27,134 nt of DNA from contig JBJOPS010000062.1 of NCBI GenBank assembly GCA_046050465.1, forward strand, positions 1 to 27,134. Direction: 5' to 3'. Position 1 is the stretch's first letter. Every line of letters starts with the position of its first letter. Positions 8,154 to 14,801 of this stretch are shown here, one piece after another. Both the position numbers and the translations under genes were made by a program. This DNA comes from Egaibacter sp046050465. GTDB lineage: Bacteria; Pseudomonadota; Gammaproteobacteria; Burkholderiales; Burkholderiaceae_C. The notes under the pieces were generated by a model. It worked only from the letters and a program-made list of their open reading frames with translations, was not told the origin of the DNA and ran no database searches.

Positions 8154-9803
8154 TCAGGCGCGGGGTTGAAGCATTTCTTTCGCGTGCGCGAGGGTTGTGC
8201 TGGAGAGGTGTTCGCCTCCAAGCATCCGGGCGATCTCGGCAACCCGTTGCTCCCCCAGCACGCTGGACACGGTGCTATGAACGCTTTTACCGAGGGCCTG
8301 TTTTGCAACAACCAGATGGTGATCAGCGCACGCTGCAACTTGGGGCAAATGCGTGACGGTCAAGACCTGGCGGTCCAGACCGAGCTGCTTCATCAGGCGA
8401 CCGACGGTCTCGGCTACGGCTCCGCCCACACCGGAGTCAACCTCATCAAAAATCAGGGTCTGCGCAGTGCCTAGCTGGCTGGTAGTGACAGCAATGGCCA
8501 GCGCGATCCGCGACAACTCCCCGCCGGAGGCCACCTTGCTGACGGGCCTGGGTGTGCTGCCGACGTGGCCGGCTGCCAGGAATGACACTTCTTCCAGACC
8601 GTACTGCAGGGGTTGGGGCAGTTTTTCCAGAGCCACTTCAAACCGGCCACCCTGCATGCCCAGTCCCTGCATGGCCTGGGTGATGGCCTTCGAAAGCAAG
8701 GGGGCGGCTTTGGCACGCGCCTTGGCAATGGCTTTTGCCTCGACAAGATAGGCGTCATGGGCCTGCTTTTCCGAGCGTTCCACGGCTGCCAGGTCTGCTG
8801 CTGCTTCCAGCCTCGCCAACTCTTCTTTCCAGTCGGCCAACAATGCCGGCAAATCGGCGGGCGCACGTTTGTAGCGCCGTGCCAGAGACACCCACAAGGC
8901 CATTCGCTCATCCAGTTGGGCCAGACGCTCGGGATCCAGGTCGGTGCGCCGAAGATAGGCGCGAAGTGAACGCACAACATCGTCTATCTGCGCCAGACTG
9001 GATACCAAAACCTCGTTAAGCTCTTTAAATTCAGGCTCAAGATGCTCCTGATATTGTAGCAATTGACTTGCACCGGCCAGAGAGCTGGCAACACTTTGAT
9101 CTTCTCCTGCCAACGCATCAACTGCGCCCTGCGCTGCATCCAGCAACGTCTGGGCGTGCGACAGGCGGCTATGGCTGGTATTGAGCTCTTCCCACTCGTC
9201 AGGCAGGGGAGCCAGTTTTTCTACCTCACCAATCTGCCAGGCCAGACGCTCGCGCTCGCGCTGGAGTGAATCTTGCGCCGAGCGCGCCTCCTCCAGCAGA
9301 GTCTGGGCCTGGCGCCATTGTTGCCACTGGCGGGTGAGGCTCACCGTACTGATCTTTCCGTAGGCATCCAGAAGTCCGCGCACCGCCTCAGGCCGTGTCA
9401 GGCTTTGCCAGGCATGTTGTCCATGAATGTCCAGCAATTGCTCGCCAAGCTCGCGCAACTGGGTAGCGGTGGTCGGGCTGCCGTTGATCCAGGCACGGCT
9501 TTTCCCCTGAGCGTCAACCGTGCGCCGCAGCAACAAGAGGGGGTGGGTATCAAAGCCTGCTTCACCCAGCCACTCGCCAACCGCCTCACTGCAATCAAAC
9601 TCGGCCGAGACATCCGTCCGGACGGCACCTTCGCGAATCACGCCTGCATCGGCGCGCGCACCGGTGACCAGTTGCAATGCATCAATCAATATGGACTTGC
9701 CGGCACCCGTTTCCCCGGTCAACACGGTAAACCCGTCAGCAAACTCCAGCTCCAGTTCGCTGACGATCACGAAGTCACGCAAAACAATACGTCTGAGGCC
9801 CAC
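8154..9803 (-). CDS. recN: DNA repair protein RecN
   Basis: RecN is an SMC-like ATPase acting early in double-strand-break repair. The 549-aa product has Walker A GETGAGKS near residues 30-37 and a long coiled-coil middle rich in Glu, Arg, Leu and Gln. The C-terminal ABC half has signature SGGELSRIALA, Walker B LIFDEVDSGVGG and VLTVTHLPQVAACADHH. The length is typical. Its start lies 2 bp after the nadK stop and its stop 4 bp before rapZ, so the three are probably one transcript. I see no obvious LexA box in the short gap before it. Confidence 0.96.
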   Translation of the reverse strand: MGLRRIVLRDFVIVSELELEFADGFTVLTGETGAGKSILIDALQLVTGARADAGVIREGAVRTDVSAEFDCSEAVGEWLGEAGFDTHPLLLLRRTVDAQGKSRAWINGSPTTATQLRELGEQLLDIHGQHAWQSLTRPEAVRGLLDAYGKISTVSLTRQWQQWRQAQTLLEEARSAQDSLQRERERLAWQIGEVEKLAPLPDEWEELNTSHSRLSHAQTLLDAAQGAVDALAGEDQSVASSLAGASQLLQYQEHLEPEFKELNEVLVSSLAQIDDVVRSLRAYLRRTDLDPERLAQLDERMALWVSLARRYKRAPADLPALLADWKEELARLEAAADLAAVERSEKQAHDAYLVEAKAIAKARAKAAPLLSKAITQAMQGLGMQGGRFEVALEKLPQPLQYGLEEVSFLAAGHVGSTPRPVSKVASGGELSRIALAIAVTTSQLGTAQTLIFDEVDSGVGGAVAETVGRLMKQLGLDRQVLTVTHLPQVAACADHHLVVAKQALGKSVHSTVSSVLGEQRVAEIARMLGGEHLSSTTLAHAKEMLQPRA

Positions 9804-9805
9804 GG

Positions 9806-10702
9806 TTATGCTACTCCCTCATTCCAATGAAGTTTTTGACGCAGGGTATCGAAATAGGTCCAGCCCTTGGGGTGCAGGAAACGCACATGGTGCTCGGAGC
9901 GGGTCACGACGATACGGTCACCGTGCAACAGCGATGCGAGGGATTGCATGTCAAAGTTGGCACTGGCATCACGACCAGCTACTATTTCTATAGCTACCTC
10001 GGCAACATTGGCAAGGACTATGGGCCTGTTTGACAGTGTGTGTGGTGCAATCGGAGCCAGTACCCAGCCCTGAATGGAAGGGTGAAGCAGTGGCCCGCCG
10101 GCAGACAGGGAGTAGGCAGTGGAGCCGGTTGGCGTGGCGATGATCAACCCGTCTGCCCGCTGGTTCGCCACAAAATGTCCGTCAACCTCCACGCGCAATT
10201 CCACCATGCCGGACGTCGCCCCCCGGTTGACTACCACGTCATTCATGGCCAGTGCCTCAAACACACAATGCCCGTCCCGCATGACTTTGCCTTGCATCAG
10301 ACCGCGGTGGTCCTCCTCGTATTCCCCCAGCAGCATGGGCTCCAGCGTTGATTGAAAATGGTCAAACGGAATATCCGTGATGAAACCGAGTCTTCCCTGG
10401 TTGATACCAATCAGCGGTACCCCAAATCGGGCCAAGCGTCGACCGATGCCCAGCATGGTGCCGTCACCCCCCACGACCAGCCCCAGATCACAGTGGTCGC
10501 CAATGGCGTCCACATCCATCACCTGATAGCCGGTCAGGCCCATGTTGGTGGCCGTTTCAAGCTCCAGCACCACCTCACAGCCCTGCCGGTGCAAAAAATG
10601 GGCTATCTCTTCCAGGGCACTTCGAGATGAAGCTCCCGATGTGCCTGAGGACACCGCATGGTATTTACCAATCAGGGCGATGTGTCGGAAATTAGATTTC
10701 AT
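9806..10702 (-). CDS. nadK: NAD kinase
   Basis: NadK phosphorylates NAD to NADP in the cytoplasm. The 298-aa product, starting MKSNFRHIALIGKY, has the family's GGDGT motif (LVVGGDGTMLGIGR), FITDI, the MNDVVVNRG segment, and the TPTGSTAYSLSAGGP loop. An in-frame TTG two codons upstream is an alternative start. It is the first gene of the nadK-recN-rapZ group. It now begins only 18 bp from the prophage boundary, so its native upstream region has been displaced and its promoter must lie in phage-derived DNA or very close to the junction. A divergent hrcA gene, often found here in relatives, is absent. Confidence 0.96.
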   Translation of the reverse strand: MKSNFRHIALIGKYHAVSSGTSGASSRSALEEIAHFLHRQGCEVVLELETATNMGLTGYQVMDVDAIGDHCDLGLVVGGDGTMLGIGRRLARFGVPLIGINQGRLGFITDIPFDHFQSTLEPMLLGEYEEDHRGLMQGKVMRDGHCVFEALAMNDVVVNRGATSGMVELRVEVDGHFVANQRADGLIIATPTGSTAYSLSAGGPLLHPSIQGWVLAPIAPHTLSNRPIVLANVAEVAIEIVAGRDASANFDMQSLASLLHGDRIVVTRSEHHVRFLHPKGWTYFDTLRQKLHWNEGVA

Positions 10703-10714
10703 CTCCAACTTACA

Positions 10715-10975
10715 TCACCAGAACTTTTTGACGGTCTTCAGTAGAGACGCGAAGCCCGGGTTTTGCTCGGCGTCTTTTGTGGTTTCTATCCACGTTAGTT
10801 CTCGTTCGAGACTATCAAAGTCAATTCCTGCGACTGTGGCTAGTGCCAGTGTTTGTGCTCTGGTTGGAATTCGTCGTCCTTTTTTCCAGTCCGTCACCCT
10901 CGCATTTGGTACTCCCATTGTAGCTAGGGCGTGAATGTCCGCTGCTGACAGTTTTTCAATTGCTTGCAAGAACAT
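10715..10975 (-). CDS. Prophage helix-turn-helix repressor-like protein (DUF3693-like)
   Basis: An 86-aa protein with an N-terminal HTH of the Cro/CI kind: AIEKLSAADIHALATMG then VPNARVTDWKKGRRIPTRAQ. The sequence resembles the small DUF3693-type regulators found in inoviruses, an assignment from memory. Upstream lies a 76-bp region with three palindromes that are likely operators. The last codon (Trp) and stop are supplied across the phage-host junction: the 39-bp repeat ends inside this gene, and in the degraded copy the same position reads Tyr. Its 3' end is 12 bp from the nadK start on the same strand, so read-through could transcribe nadK. Role as lysogeny repressor is inferred. Confidence 0.7.
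   Translation of the reverse strand: MFLQAIEKLSAADIHALATMGVPNARVTDWKKGRRIPTRAQTLALATVAGIDFDSLERELTWIETTKDAEQNPGFASLLKTVKKFW
10720..10758 (+). repeat. Left 39-bp direct repeat, prophage/host boundary (attL candidate)
   Basis: This is identical over 39 bases to 17638-17676, beginning AGAACTTTTTGACGG and ending AAGCCCG. It is the 3' end of the repressor gene. The bases just left of it (TACATCACC) belong to the nadK upstream side and differ from those left of the second copy. That pattern is expected at a recombination boundary. Confidence 0.75.
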
Positions 10976-10992
10976 GTTGACATTCCTTGTCT

Positions 10993-11047
10993 AATTTGGT
11001 CAAATTCATTTGGATATCCAAATTGGTTAATGAATTTGGCTATCCAA
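10993..11047. promoter_or_regulatory. Cluster of three operator-like palindromes upstream of the prophage repressor gene
   Basis: In the 76-bp gap between the repressor start and the DUF2726 stop there is AATTTGGTCAAATT (10993-11006), a perfect 16-bp palindrome ATTTGGATATCCAAAT (11008-11023), and TTGGCTATCCAA (11036-11047). They share TTGG...CCAA half-sites. The element CCAAATTGG also persists in the degraded second copy near 17908-17916. Placement directly before an HTH gene suggests autoregulation by the repressor. The sequence symmetry is seen; the binding protein is inferred. Confidence 0.55.
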
Positions 11048-11051
11048 GTTG

Positions 11052-11510
11052 TTACTTTACCTCAAGGGCTGCAATGTCGTTAATTAGCTTGTTTCTGTCA
11101 GGTGTCTTCGCGTATCTCAGTACGTTGTATCCAGCCTGTTCAAGCATTGCGTCTCGGTTGGCGTCGTTAGCCTCTCTTCCCTTGTGGCTGCTGTCGTCTA
11201 GCTCGATTACCGCTACGACTTTAAACGCTTTATTCAGCAAAACGAAGTCGGCCATTTTTTGCGAAAAGCTGTACCGACTGGCTCCTTGTTTTGCTGTCAG
11301 TAGTGCTCCAAAGCTGACCTGTGCGAATACCACGTATTCGGGTTGCTTGAAGCACTCAAGTAAACGCCAGTACATGCCTTGTTCGTTTGCCGTGGCTAGG
11401 GGGCGCTTGGCAAAGGTTCCCTTTTTCCCCTTACCGGATTGTGGTTTGAGTGCTGTGGCGATTACCGCGAATACGGCTATGGCTGCGATTACGAAAAAGA
11501 GTGCCTTCAT
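11052..11510 (-). CDS. Membrane-anchored DUF2726 (restriction-endonuclease-like) protein
   Basis: A 152-aa protein with one N-terminal membrane helix (FFVIAAIAVFAVIATAL, about residues 5-21), a basic linker, and a DUF2726 domain. The domain carries VVFAQVSFGALL, KMADFVLLNKAFKVVAVIELDD, SHKGREANDANRDAMLEQAGY and VLRY. Asp88 with the VIELD segment (Glu103, Asp105) resembles a PD-(D/E)XK nuclease core, though no activity is known. A ribosome site AGGA lies 8-11 bases before the ATG. It shares the minus strand with the repressor and is in the accessory arm of the phage. A remnant of its last codons lies at 17942-17992. A role in superinfection exclusion or DNA entry control is speculation. Confidence 0.75.
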   Translation of the reverse strand: MKALFFVIAAIAVFAVIATALKPQSGKGKKGTFAKRPLATANEQGMYWRLLECFKQPEYVVFAQVSFGALLTAKQGASRYSFSQKMADFVLLNKAFKVVAVIELDDSSHKGREANDANRDAMLEQAGYNVLRYAKTPDRNKLINDIAALEVK

Positions 11511-11559
11511 GTTTTCCTGCTGTTAGTTGTTTAGAGACTTTAGTTTAAAGAAGCGACCA

Positions 11560-11688
11560 ATGAACAAAACCACTTGCACCTCTCCGGATTCAAACGGCGA
11601 ACCCTCATGGGTCGCTCCTGATGGTAAGCCCGGTCCGGGGGCGTGCATTTCCTTCGGCGCGGCCTCTGTTGATGTTGTGGTGTCGTGA
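11560..11688 (+). CDS. Small prophage ORF, 42 aa, unknown
   Basis: The reading frame begins MNKTTCTSPDSNGEPSWVAP and ends GAASVDVVVS. No family is recognised. It is the first plus-strand ORF after the divergent minus-strand arm, so it would lead the phage early/structural transcript. Its TGA stop overlaps the ATG of the next small ORF by one base (TGATG), a sign of coupled translation. No strong Shine-Dalgarno is seen beyond AAAGAAG about 10 bases upstream. It could be a small phage protein like the short ORFs before gene V in filamentous phages. The support is context only. Confidence 0.45.
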   Translation: MNKTTCTSPDSNGEPSWVAPDGKPGPGACISFGAASVDVVVS

Positions 11689-11873
11689 TGAAAAAGCAAT
11701 TCTCGAACCTTGCCGCAAACGGCAAGCTCGTCAAAAAGGGCGTCACAGTCGAGTTTCCATTTACCTGCGTTCGCTCTCGTGTTGTCAAGGTCTCACGGGG
11801 TCAGTTTTGGACTGAGCATAGCGCTCCTTATCCCTCCAGGTCGGCTCCCTCTGATGTCGTGGTGGTCAAGTAA
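11688..11873 (+). CDS. Small basic prophage protein, 61 aa, unknown
   Basis: The product is a basic 61-aa protein beginning MKKQFSNLAANGKLVKKG, with a beta-like middle (VTVEFPFTCVRSRVVKV) and a hydrophobic end SDVVVVK. No family is recognised. Its start overlaps the stop of the preceding 42-aa ORF and its stop TAA overlaps the ATG of the next tiny ORF (TAATG). It therefore sits in a coupled chain directly before the ssDNA-binding protein gene. The size and place suit a phage accessory protein. A GTG one codon upstream is an alternative start. Confidence 0.55.
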   Translation: MKKQFSNLAANGKLVKKGVTVEFPFTCVRSRVVKVSRGQFWTEHSAPYPSRSAPSDVVVVK

Positions 11874-11944
11874 TGACTAACGCCTTAAGCCCTTCTGTCG
11901 AGGGTTTAGGGCGGCTGGTTAGTGCCGCGTTCATCAATGTTTAA
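11873..11944 (+). CDS. Tiny prophage ORF, 23 aa, overlapping a hairpin
   Basis: The ORF MTNALSPSVEGLGRLVSAAF plus three residues starts inside the previous stop codon (TAATG) and ends 12 bp before the ssDNA-binding gene. It contains a 12-bp imperfect inverted repeat (11882-11893 with 11901-11912). It may be only a coupling leader or not translated at all. Confidence 0.25.
   Translation: MTNALSPSVEGLGRLVSAAFINV
11882..11912 (+). promoter_or_regulatory. Imperfect hairpin upstream of the ssDNA-binding protein gene
   Basis: GCCTTAAGCCCT and AGGGTTTAGGGC are inverted repeats matching at 9 of 12 positions around a 7-base loop. There is no T-tract after it, so an intrinsic terminator is unlikely. 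An RNA-level regulatory or processing role before the SSB gene is possible. Confidence 0.35.
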
Positions 11945-11956
11945 AGGTAATTAATC

Positions 11957-12271
11957 ATGTCTTTCTCTTCCACAATTCAGGTCCTCAAAGTTGATCCCGT
12001 TGAAAAGAAACAGGGGAAGGATGGCGGTGAATACGAGGTTCACACTGCGCAAACCGCTCTTCTTCTTGACGATGGGACCCTTGACAAGGTTGGTCGTCTG
12101 CGCATTCCTTCGTACTTGCGCGACAAGGTTACTGTTGGCATTTTCCGAGCGTCCTTCGCCCTCGAGGTTGCTCAGTGGGGTCAGAACAAGGGTGACGTGA
12201 TCGCCTCTCTCACTGGTCTTGTGCCCATGAACAAGGCTGCTCCCCAGTCTGCAGCCGTTCGTCCTGCCTAG
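11957..12271 (+). CDS. Phage single-stranded DNA-binding protein (gene V type)
   Basis: A 104-aa protein starting MSFSSTIQVLKVDPVEKKQGKDGG. It has alternating beta-rich stretches (YEVHTAQTALLLDDG, LRIPSYLRDKVTVGIFRASFAL), as expected for an OB-like inovirus helix-destabilising protein. In this group the protein coats the newly made viral single strand, prevents conversion to duplex form and presents it for assembly. AAAGG lies 9 bases upstream of the ATG. Size and its place just before the coat gene support the call; direct sequence similarity to fd gene V is not obvious to me. The C-terminal tail is Ala/Pro-rich. Confidence 0.7.
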   Translation: MSFSSTIQVLKVDPVEKKQGKDGGEYEVHTAQTALLLDDGTLDKVGRLRIPSYLRDKVTVGIFRASFALEVAQWGQNKGDVIASLTGLVPMNKAAPQSAAVRPA

Positions 12272-12321
12272 AGTTCGCGGCCTATAGCTCATCAATGCTG
12301 TGAAGCGCCGTGGGTTATGGG

Positions 12322-12342
12322 CCGGGATATTCCGGTATTTTT
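12322..12342 (+). terminator. Weak terminator-like hairpin between SSB and coat genes
   Basis: CCGG (12322-12325) can pair with CCGG (12332-12335) across a 6-base loop, followed by TATTTTTT. The stem is short, so this is tentative. It would partly separate SSB from the coat gene message. Confidence 0.3.
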
Positions 12343-12354
12343 TGAAAGTATGAA

Positions 12355-12543
12355 ATGAAAAAACTCTCTCTGGTGTTGGTGTTTCCTTTTGCCGCTCTTC
12401 AAGCAAATGCAGCCGTGGACCCTGCAGTAACTGCGGCGATTTCCACTGCTCAAGTAGATGCTCTGACTGTTGCCGGTCTTTTGACTGCCATGGTTGCTGT
12501 TATCTGGGGTGCCATGTTCATCAAACGCAAGTTCTTCGGTTGA
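12355..12543 (+). CDS. Major coat protein (pVIII-like)
   Basis: A 62-aa precursor with a signal peptide MKKLSLVLVFPFAALQANA (cleavage predicted after residue 19) gives a 43-aa mature protein. The mature chain has Asp residues near the N-terminus, a central membrane helix (VAGLLTAMVAVIWGAMFI) and a basic C-terminus KRKFFG that would contact DNA. This three-zone layout is the hallmark of filamentous phage major coat proteins. Thousands of copies form the virion tube, so high expression is expected. A very stable hairpin follows the gene. GAAAG lies just upstream of the start. Confidence 0.88.
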   Translation: MKKLSLVLVFPFAALQANAAVDPAVTAAISTAQVDALTVAGLLTAMVAVIWGAMFIKRKFFG

Positions 12544-12554
12544 TCGTTTTTTCC

Positions 12555-12578
12555 GTGAATCCCCTTCGGGGGGTTCAC
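12555..12578 (+). terminator. UUCG-capped hairpin after the major coat gene
   Basis: A 10-bp stem GTGAATCCCC / GGGGGTTCAC (one T-G wobble) encloses the tetraloop TTCG closed by C-G, an exceptionally stable RNA loop. It lies 12 bp after the coat stop. Only a weak T-rich stretch follows (TTCTTGTTTAT). It probably terminates or protects the abundant coat mRNA, much as the central terminator does after gene VIII in Ff phages. Confidence 0.65.
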
Positions 12579-12609
12579 CTGCTCAATTCTTGTTTATAGG
12601 TGTTTATTT

Positions 12610-12804
12610 ATGCATAGACGCAACATTTGTGATGCGGTTTTTGTTGAATTCGTGCCGTTGACTGCTGAGGCTTTGGCAGAAACGAACGAGCAGTTAGGTA
12701 TCACGTCGGCTGATGACCAGTTGTATACCGAGGGTGAGGACGTTTGCCCTTCTTGTGGTGCCACTAGTAGTTATTCGGATGAATTGGACGTTTTCGAGGG
12801 CTGA
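12610..12804 (+). CDS. Small acidic prophage protein, 64 aa, unknown
   Basis: The product starts MHRRNICDAVFVEFVPLTAE and is strongly acidic in its second half, with a single CPSC pair (EDVCPSCGATSSYSDELDVFEG). It has no signal peptide or membrane helix. The CPSC pair might bind metal or be a redox site, but no family is recognised. It lies between the coat-gene hairpin and the Cys-rich membrane protein gene, whose GTG start follows its stop by 2 bp. A weak AGGTG precedes the start. Its place within the structural module suggests a virion or assembly accessory. Confidence 0.55.
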   Translation: MHRRNICDAVFVEFVPLTAEALAETNEQLGITSADDQLYTEGEDVCPSCGATSSYSDELDVFEG

Positions 12805-12806
12805 TT

Positions 12807-13154
12807 GTGGGCTATCAGGTAAAAAATGTTTGTTATCCGACGCTTGAGCTTGCCAAGCTGAACCACTGTGCGCAGGCATCGTACAGCTATGGTTCAGGCA
12901 CGGCGAATTATTCTTACTACTGCCGATCTACTGCCTTCGCTGCTGCCAACACCACTTATGCCATGTGTAGAAGTCTCAACGGTGGGGCCTGTGTCAATAC
13001 AAATATTGCTTACCCCACTTTCCAGCCCTGCAGTTATGACGGCTCGAACAATAACCCGCTCGAATATTTTGGCTTGTTCCTGGCTGTTTTCGTCATCGTC
13101 ATTGCGGCTAAAACGGTACTAAATATTTTTCGGGGGCGTCATGAAGTCGCCTAA
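12807..13154 (+). CDS. Cys-rich prophage protein with C-terminal membrane helix, putative minor virion protein
   Basis: A 115-aa product from a GTG start. It has six Cys (residues 9, 21, 39, 54, 62, 75) spread through a Tyr/Ser/Asn-rich region, then a hydrophobic helix YFGLFLAVFVIVIAAKTVL (about 87-105) and a basic tail. The Cys could form three disulfides if that part faces the periplasm, but no N-terminal signal peptide is seen, so the topology is unclear. It occupies the slot where other inoviruses carry minor coat proteins between pVIII and pIII. Its end overlaps the pIII-like start by 14 bp. The family is not recognised. Confidence 0.65.
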   Translation: MGYQVKNVCYPTLELAKLNHCAQASYSYGSGTANYSYYCRSTAFAAANTTYAMCRSLNGGACVNTNIAYPTFQPCSYDGSNNNPLEYFGLFLAVFVIVIAAKTVLNIFRGRHEVA

Positions 13155-14520
13155 AAAACATGGATTATTCAAGCTATATCGTTCTGCAACAGTTTGCACA
13201 ATTCTTCGGATTCTCGCTGCTCTTGTACTTCCTCTTGAGGTAGCGGCTCAGACTGTCGCGGCTTCTGATTCAGCCTTCCAGCGCTTCATGGTTGAGGCAT
13301 CGGGGGTCGGCAAACAAACTATCAGTTTTGGCTCCAATGGAACCCCTGTGCTTTCACCTGGTGTTCCCAATCTCTCCACGAATGGCGGTCCAAACCTCAA
13401 CGTTACCCGGTCTGGGTCGATGCTCAATCCGTCTGGTAACCCTGTCCCTGTTACTGTTGCCGGTACTGTTCCCAAGTCATCAATTGCGCCGCTGCTAAAG
13501 CGTGCTGCATCACTGCTGCCGCTGCTATCTACAGGCGTCGCAATTTTTGATCTCTATGCCGAGCTTGGCTTCACGCCTACCCGTCAACCCGATTCCACCG
13601 TTACTTTTACGAAAACATCATCAGGTTTTCAGTGTCCTACGACGCTCCCAAATACTCCTTACTATGGGGACCCTCGGATTCAGCAAACCGGCCCTTTTTG
13701 TGTTCCGACTTATGCCGGTCGTGATGATTCTTACAGCGTCGGTTGGGGTTTGCAGTCTGCTTATTTTGGTTGGCAGTCTCCCACTTGGCCTTGTGGCAAT
13801 GCCTCTTGTCAGGTTGGTGGGTATTACCTATATGCCATATACACAACTTGGAATCATCCTCACATGTTTTCGCCGGGGCAACATACGGCCACTGAACAGG
13901 AAGTTGCCGATGCAATCGCGTCTGAGTCGGGCTGGCCATCCTCGTCCAAATTATCTCAAGCTGTAGCCGATGCCCAAACGGTTACCGGTGAAAAGCTGGC
14001 AATTGAGCCGTCCACCATATCGGTTACCGGCCCTGCAACGTCAACGGGTCGCACATCCACTACAACCCTGCCCGATGGGTCAACATCTACAACTACTACA
14101 ACCCACAATCACACCTATCAAGGCGACACAATAACAACGTCCAATGTTTCCACCGTCACAAACAATAACCCGGTAACGAACATAACGACCGTTACGACGA
14201 CAACGGAAACACCTGCCGAAAAGGCAAGAACGCAATGCGAGATTGACCCTCAATCATTGGGCTGTCTGCAGGCTGATTTTGACGTTCCGGGCGATCAGGT
14301 TCCGAGAGTAAGCAGGTCGGTTTCATACTCGCCTGATGGCATGTTTACCGGCACTGGCTCATGCCCGGCTGATAAGGTCATGACCACCAGCTACGGTAAG
14401 CAACTGGTCATGTCATACGGGCCGACCTGTGACGCTCTCTCCAGCTACGTTCGCCCGGTGATCGTGCTTCTGGCTACGTACTTCGCTGGCCTGCTAATCG
14501 TCGCGGGGCTCAAACAATGA
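13141..14520 (+). CDS. Adsorption / minor coat protein (pIII-like)
   Basis: A 459-aa protein with an N-terminal signal sequence (hydrophobic ICRILAALVLP-like stretch, here TILRILAALVLPLEVAAQ, to about residue 37). A large extracellular region follows, then a low-complexity Thr/Ser/Asn linker at about residues 295-360, and a C-terminal membrane anchor (VRPVIVLLATYFAGLLIVAG, about 436-455). This layout, and the place between coat and pVI-like genes, match pIII. That protein caps the virion tip, binds the host pilus and receptor, and releases the phage. The Cys pairs FQCPTTL/GPFCVPT and CGNASC probably form disulfides. Its sequence is expected to diverge fastest, and the host receptor cannot be inferred. 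Confidence 0.82.
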   Translation: MKSPKKHGLFKLYRSATVCTILRILAALVLPLEVAAQTVAASDSAFQRFMVEASGVGKQTISFGSNGTPVLSPGVPNLSTNGGPNLNVTRSGSMLNPSGNPVPVTVAGTVPKSSIAPLLKRAASLLPLLSTGVAIFDLYAELGFTPTRQPDSTVTFTKTSSGFQCPTTLPNTPYYGDPRIQQTGPFCVPTYAGRDDSYSVGWGLQSAYFGWQSPTWPCGNASCQVGGYYLYAIYTTWNHPHMFSPGQHTATEQEVADAIASESGWPSSSKLSQAVADAQTVTGEKLAIEPSTISVTGPATSTGRTSTTTLPDGSTSTTTTTHNHTYQGDTITTSNVSTVTNNNPVTNITTVTTTTETPAEKARTQCEIDPQSLGCLQADFDVPGDQVPRVSRSVSYSPDGMFTGTGSCPADKVMTTSYGKQLVMSYGPTCDALSSYVRPVIVLLATYFAGLLIVAGLKQ

Positions 14521-14801
14521 AACTCGGTACGTGGCTTGCTGCCCTTGTTCAACCCCTGTTTGCAAAGCTCCTTTTGGCGCTCGGCTTTTCGGTCGTTACC
14601 ATTACCGGCGTTGATGTGGCCGTGAATGCGCTTCGCAACAATTTGGCATCGTCGGTCGGTTCGCTGCCTGCTGATCTCTTGCAGTTGTTCGCGTTGGGCG
14701 GCGGCAATCTGGCACTCGGGATCATCATGGGTGCTGTTGCTACCCGGCTTGCTCTCTGGCAGATTCAGAGCGCAACAAAAGTTCTTGGCGTGGCATCATG
14801 A
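14517..14801 (+). CDS. Minor coat protein pVI-like (DUF2523)
   Basis: A 94-aa, very hydrophobic protein with three likely membrane segments: around LFAKLLLALGFSVVTITGV, LLQLFALGGGNLALGIIMG and the following ATRLAL region. This is typical of the inovirus DUF2523 family, which sits next to pIII at the virion end and helps release phage from the membrane. The start overlaps the pIII-like stop by four bases (ATGA) and its own stop overlaps the Zot start likewise, so the three are translationally coupled. Confidence 0.85.
   Translation: MKLGTWLAALVQPLFAKLLLALGFSVVTITGVDVAVNALRNNLASSVGSLPADLLQLFALGGGNLALGIIMGAVATRLALWQIQSATKVLGVAS

Noticed and set aside
11540..11788. 82-aa minus-strand reading frame in the prophage
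   Set aside because: It lies opposite two coupled plus-strand small ORFs, has no convincing ribosome site and no recognisable domain. The plus-strand reading fits the module direction better.
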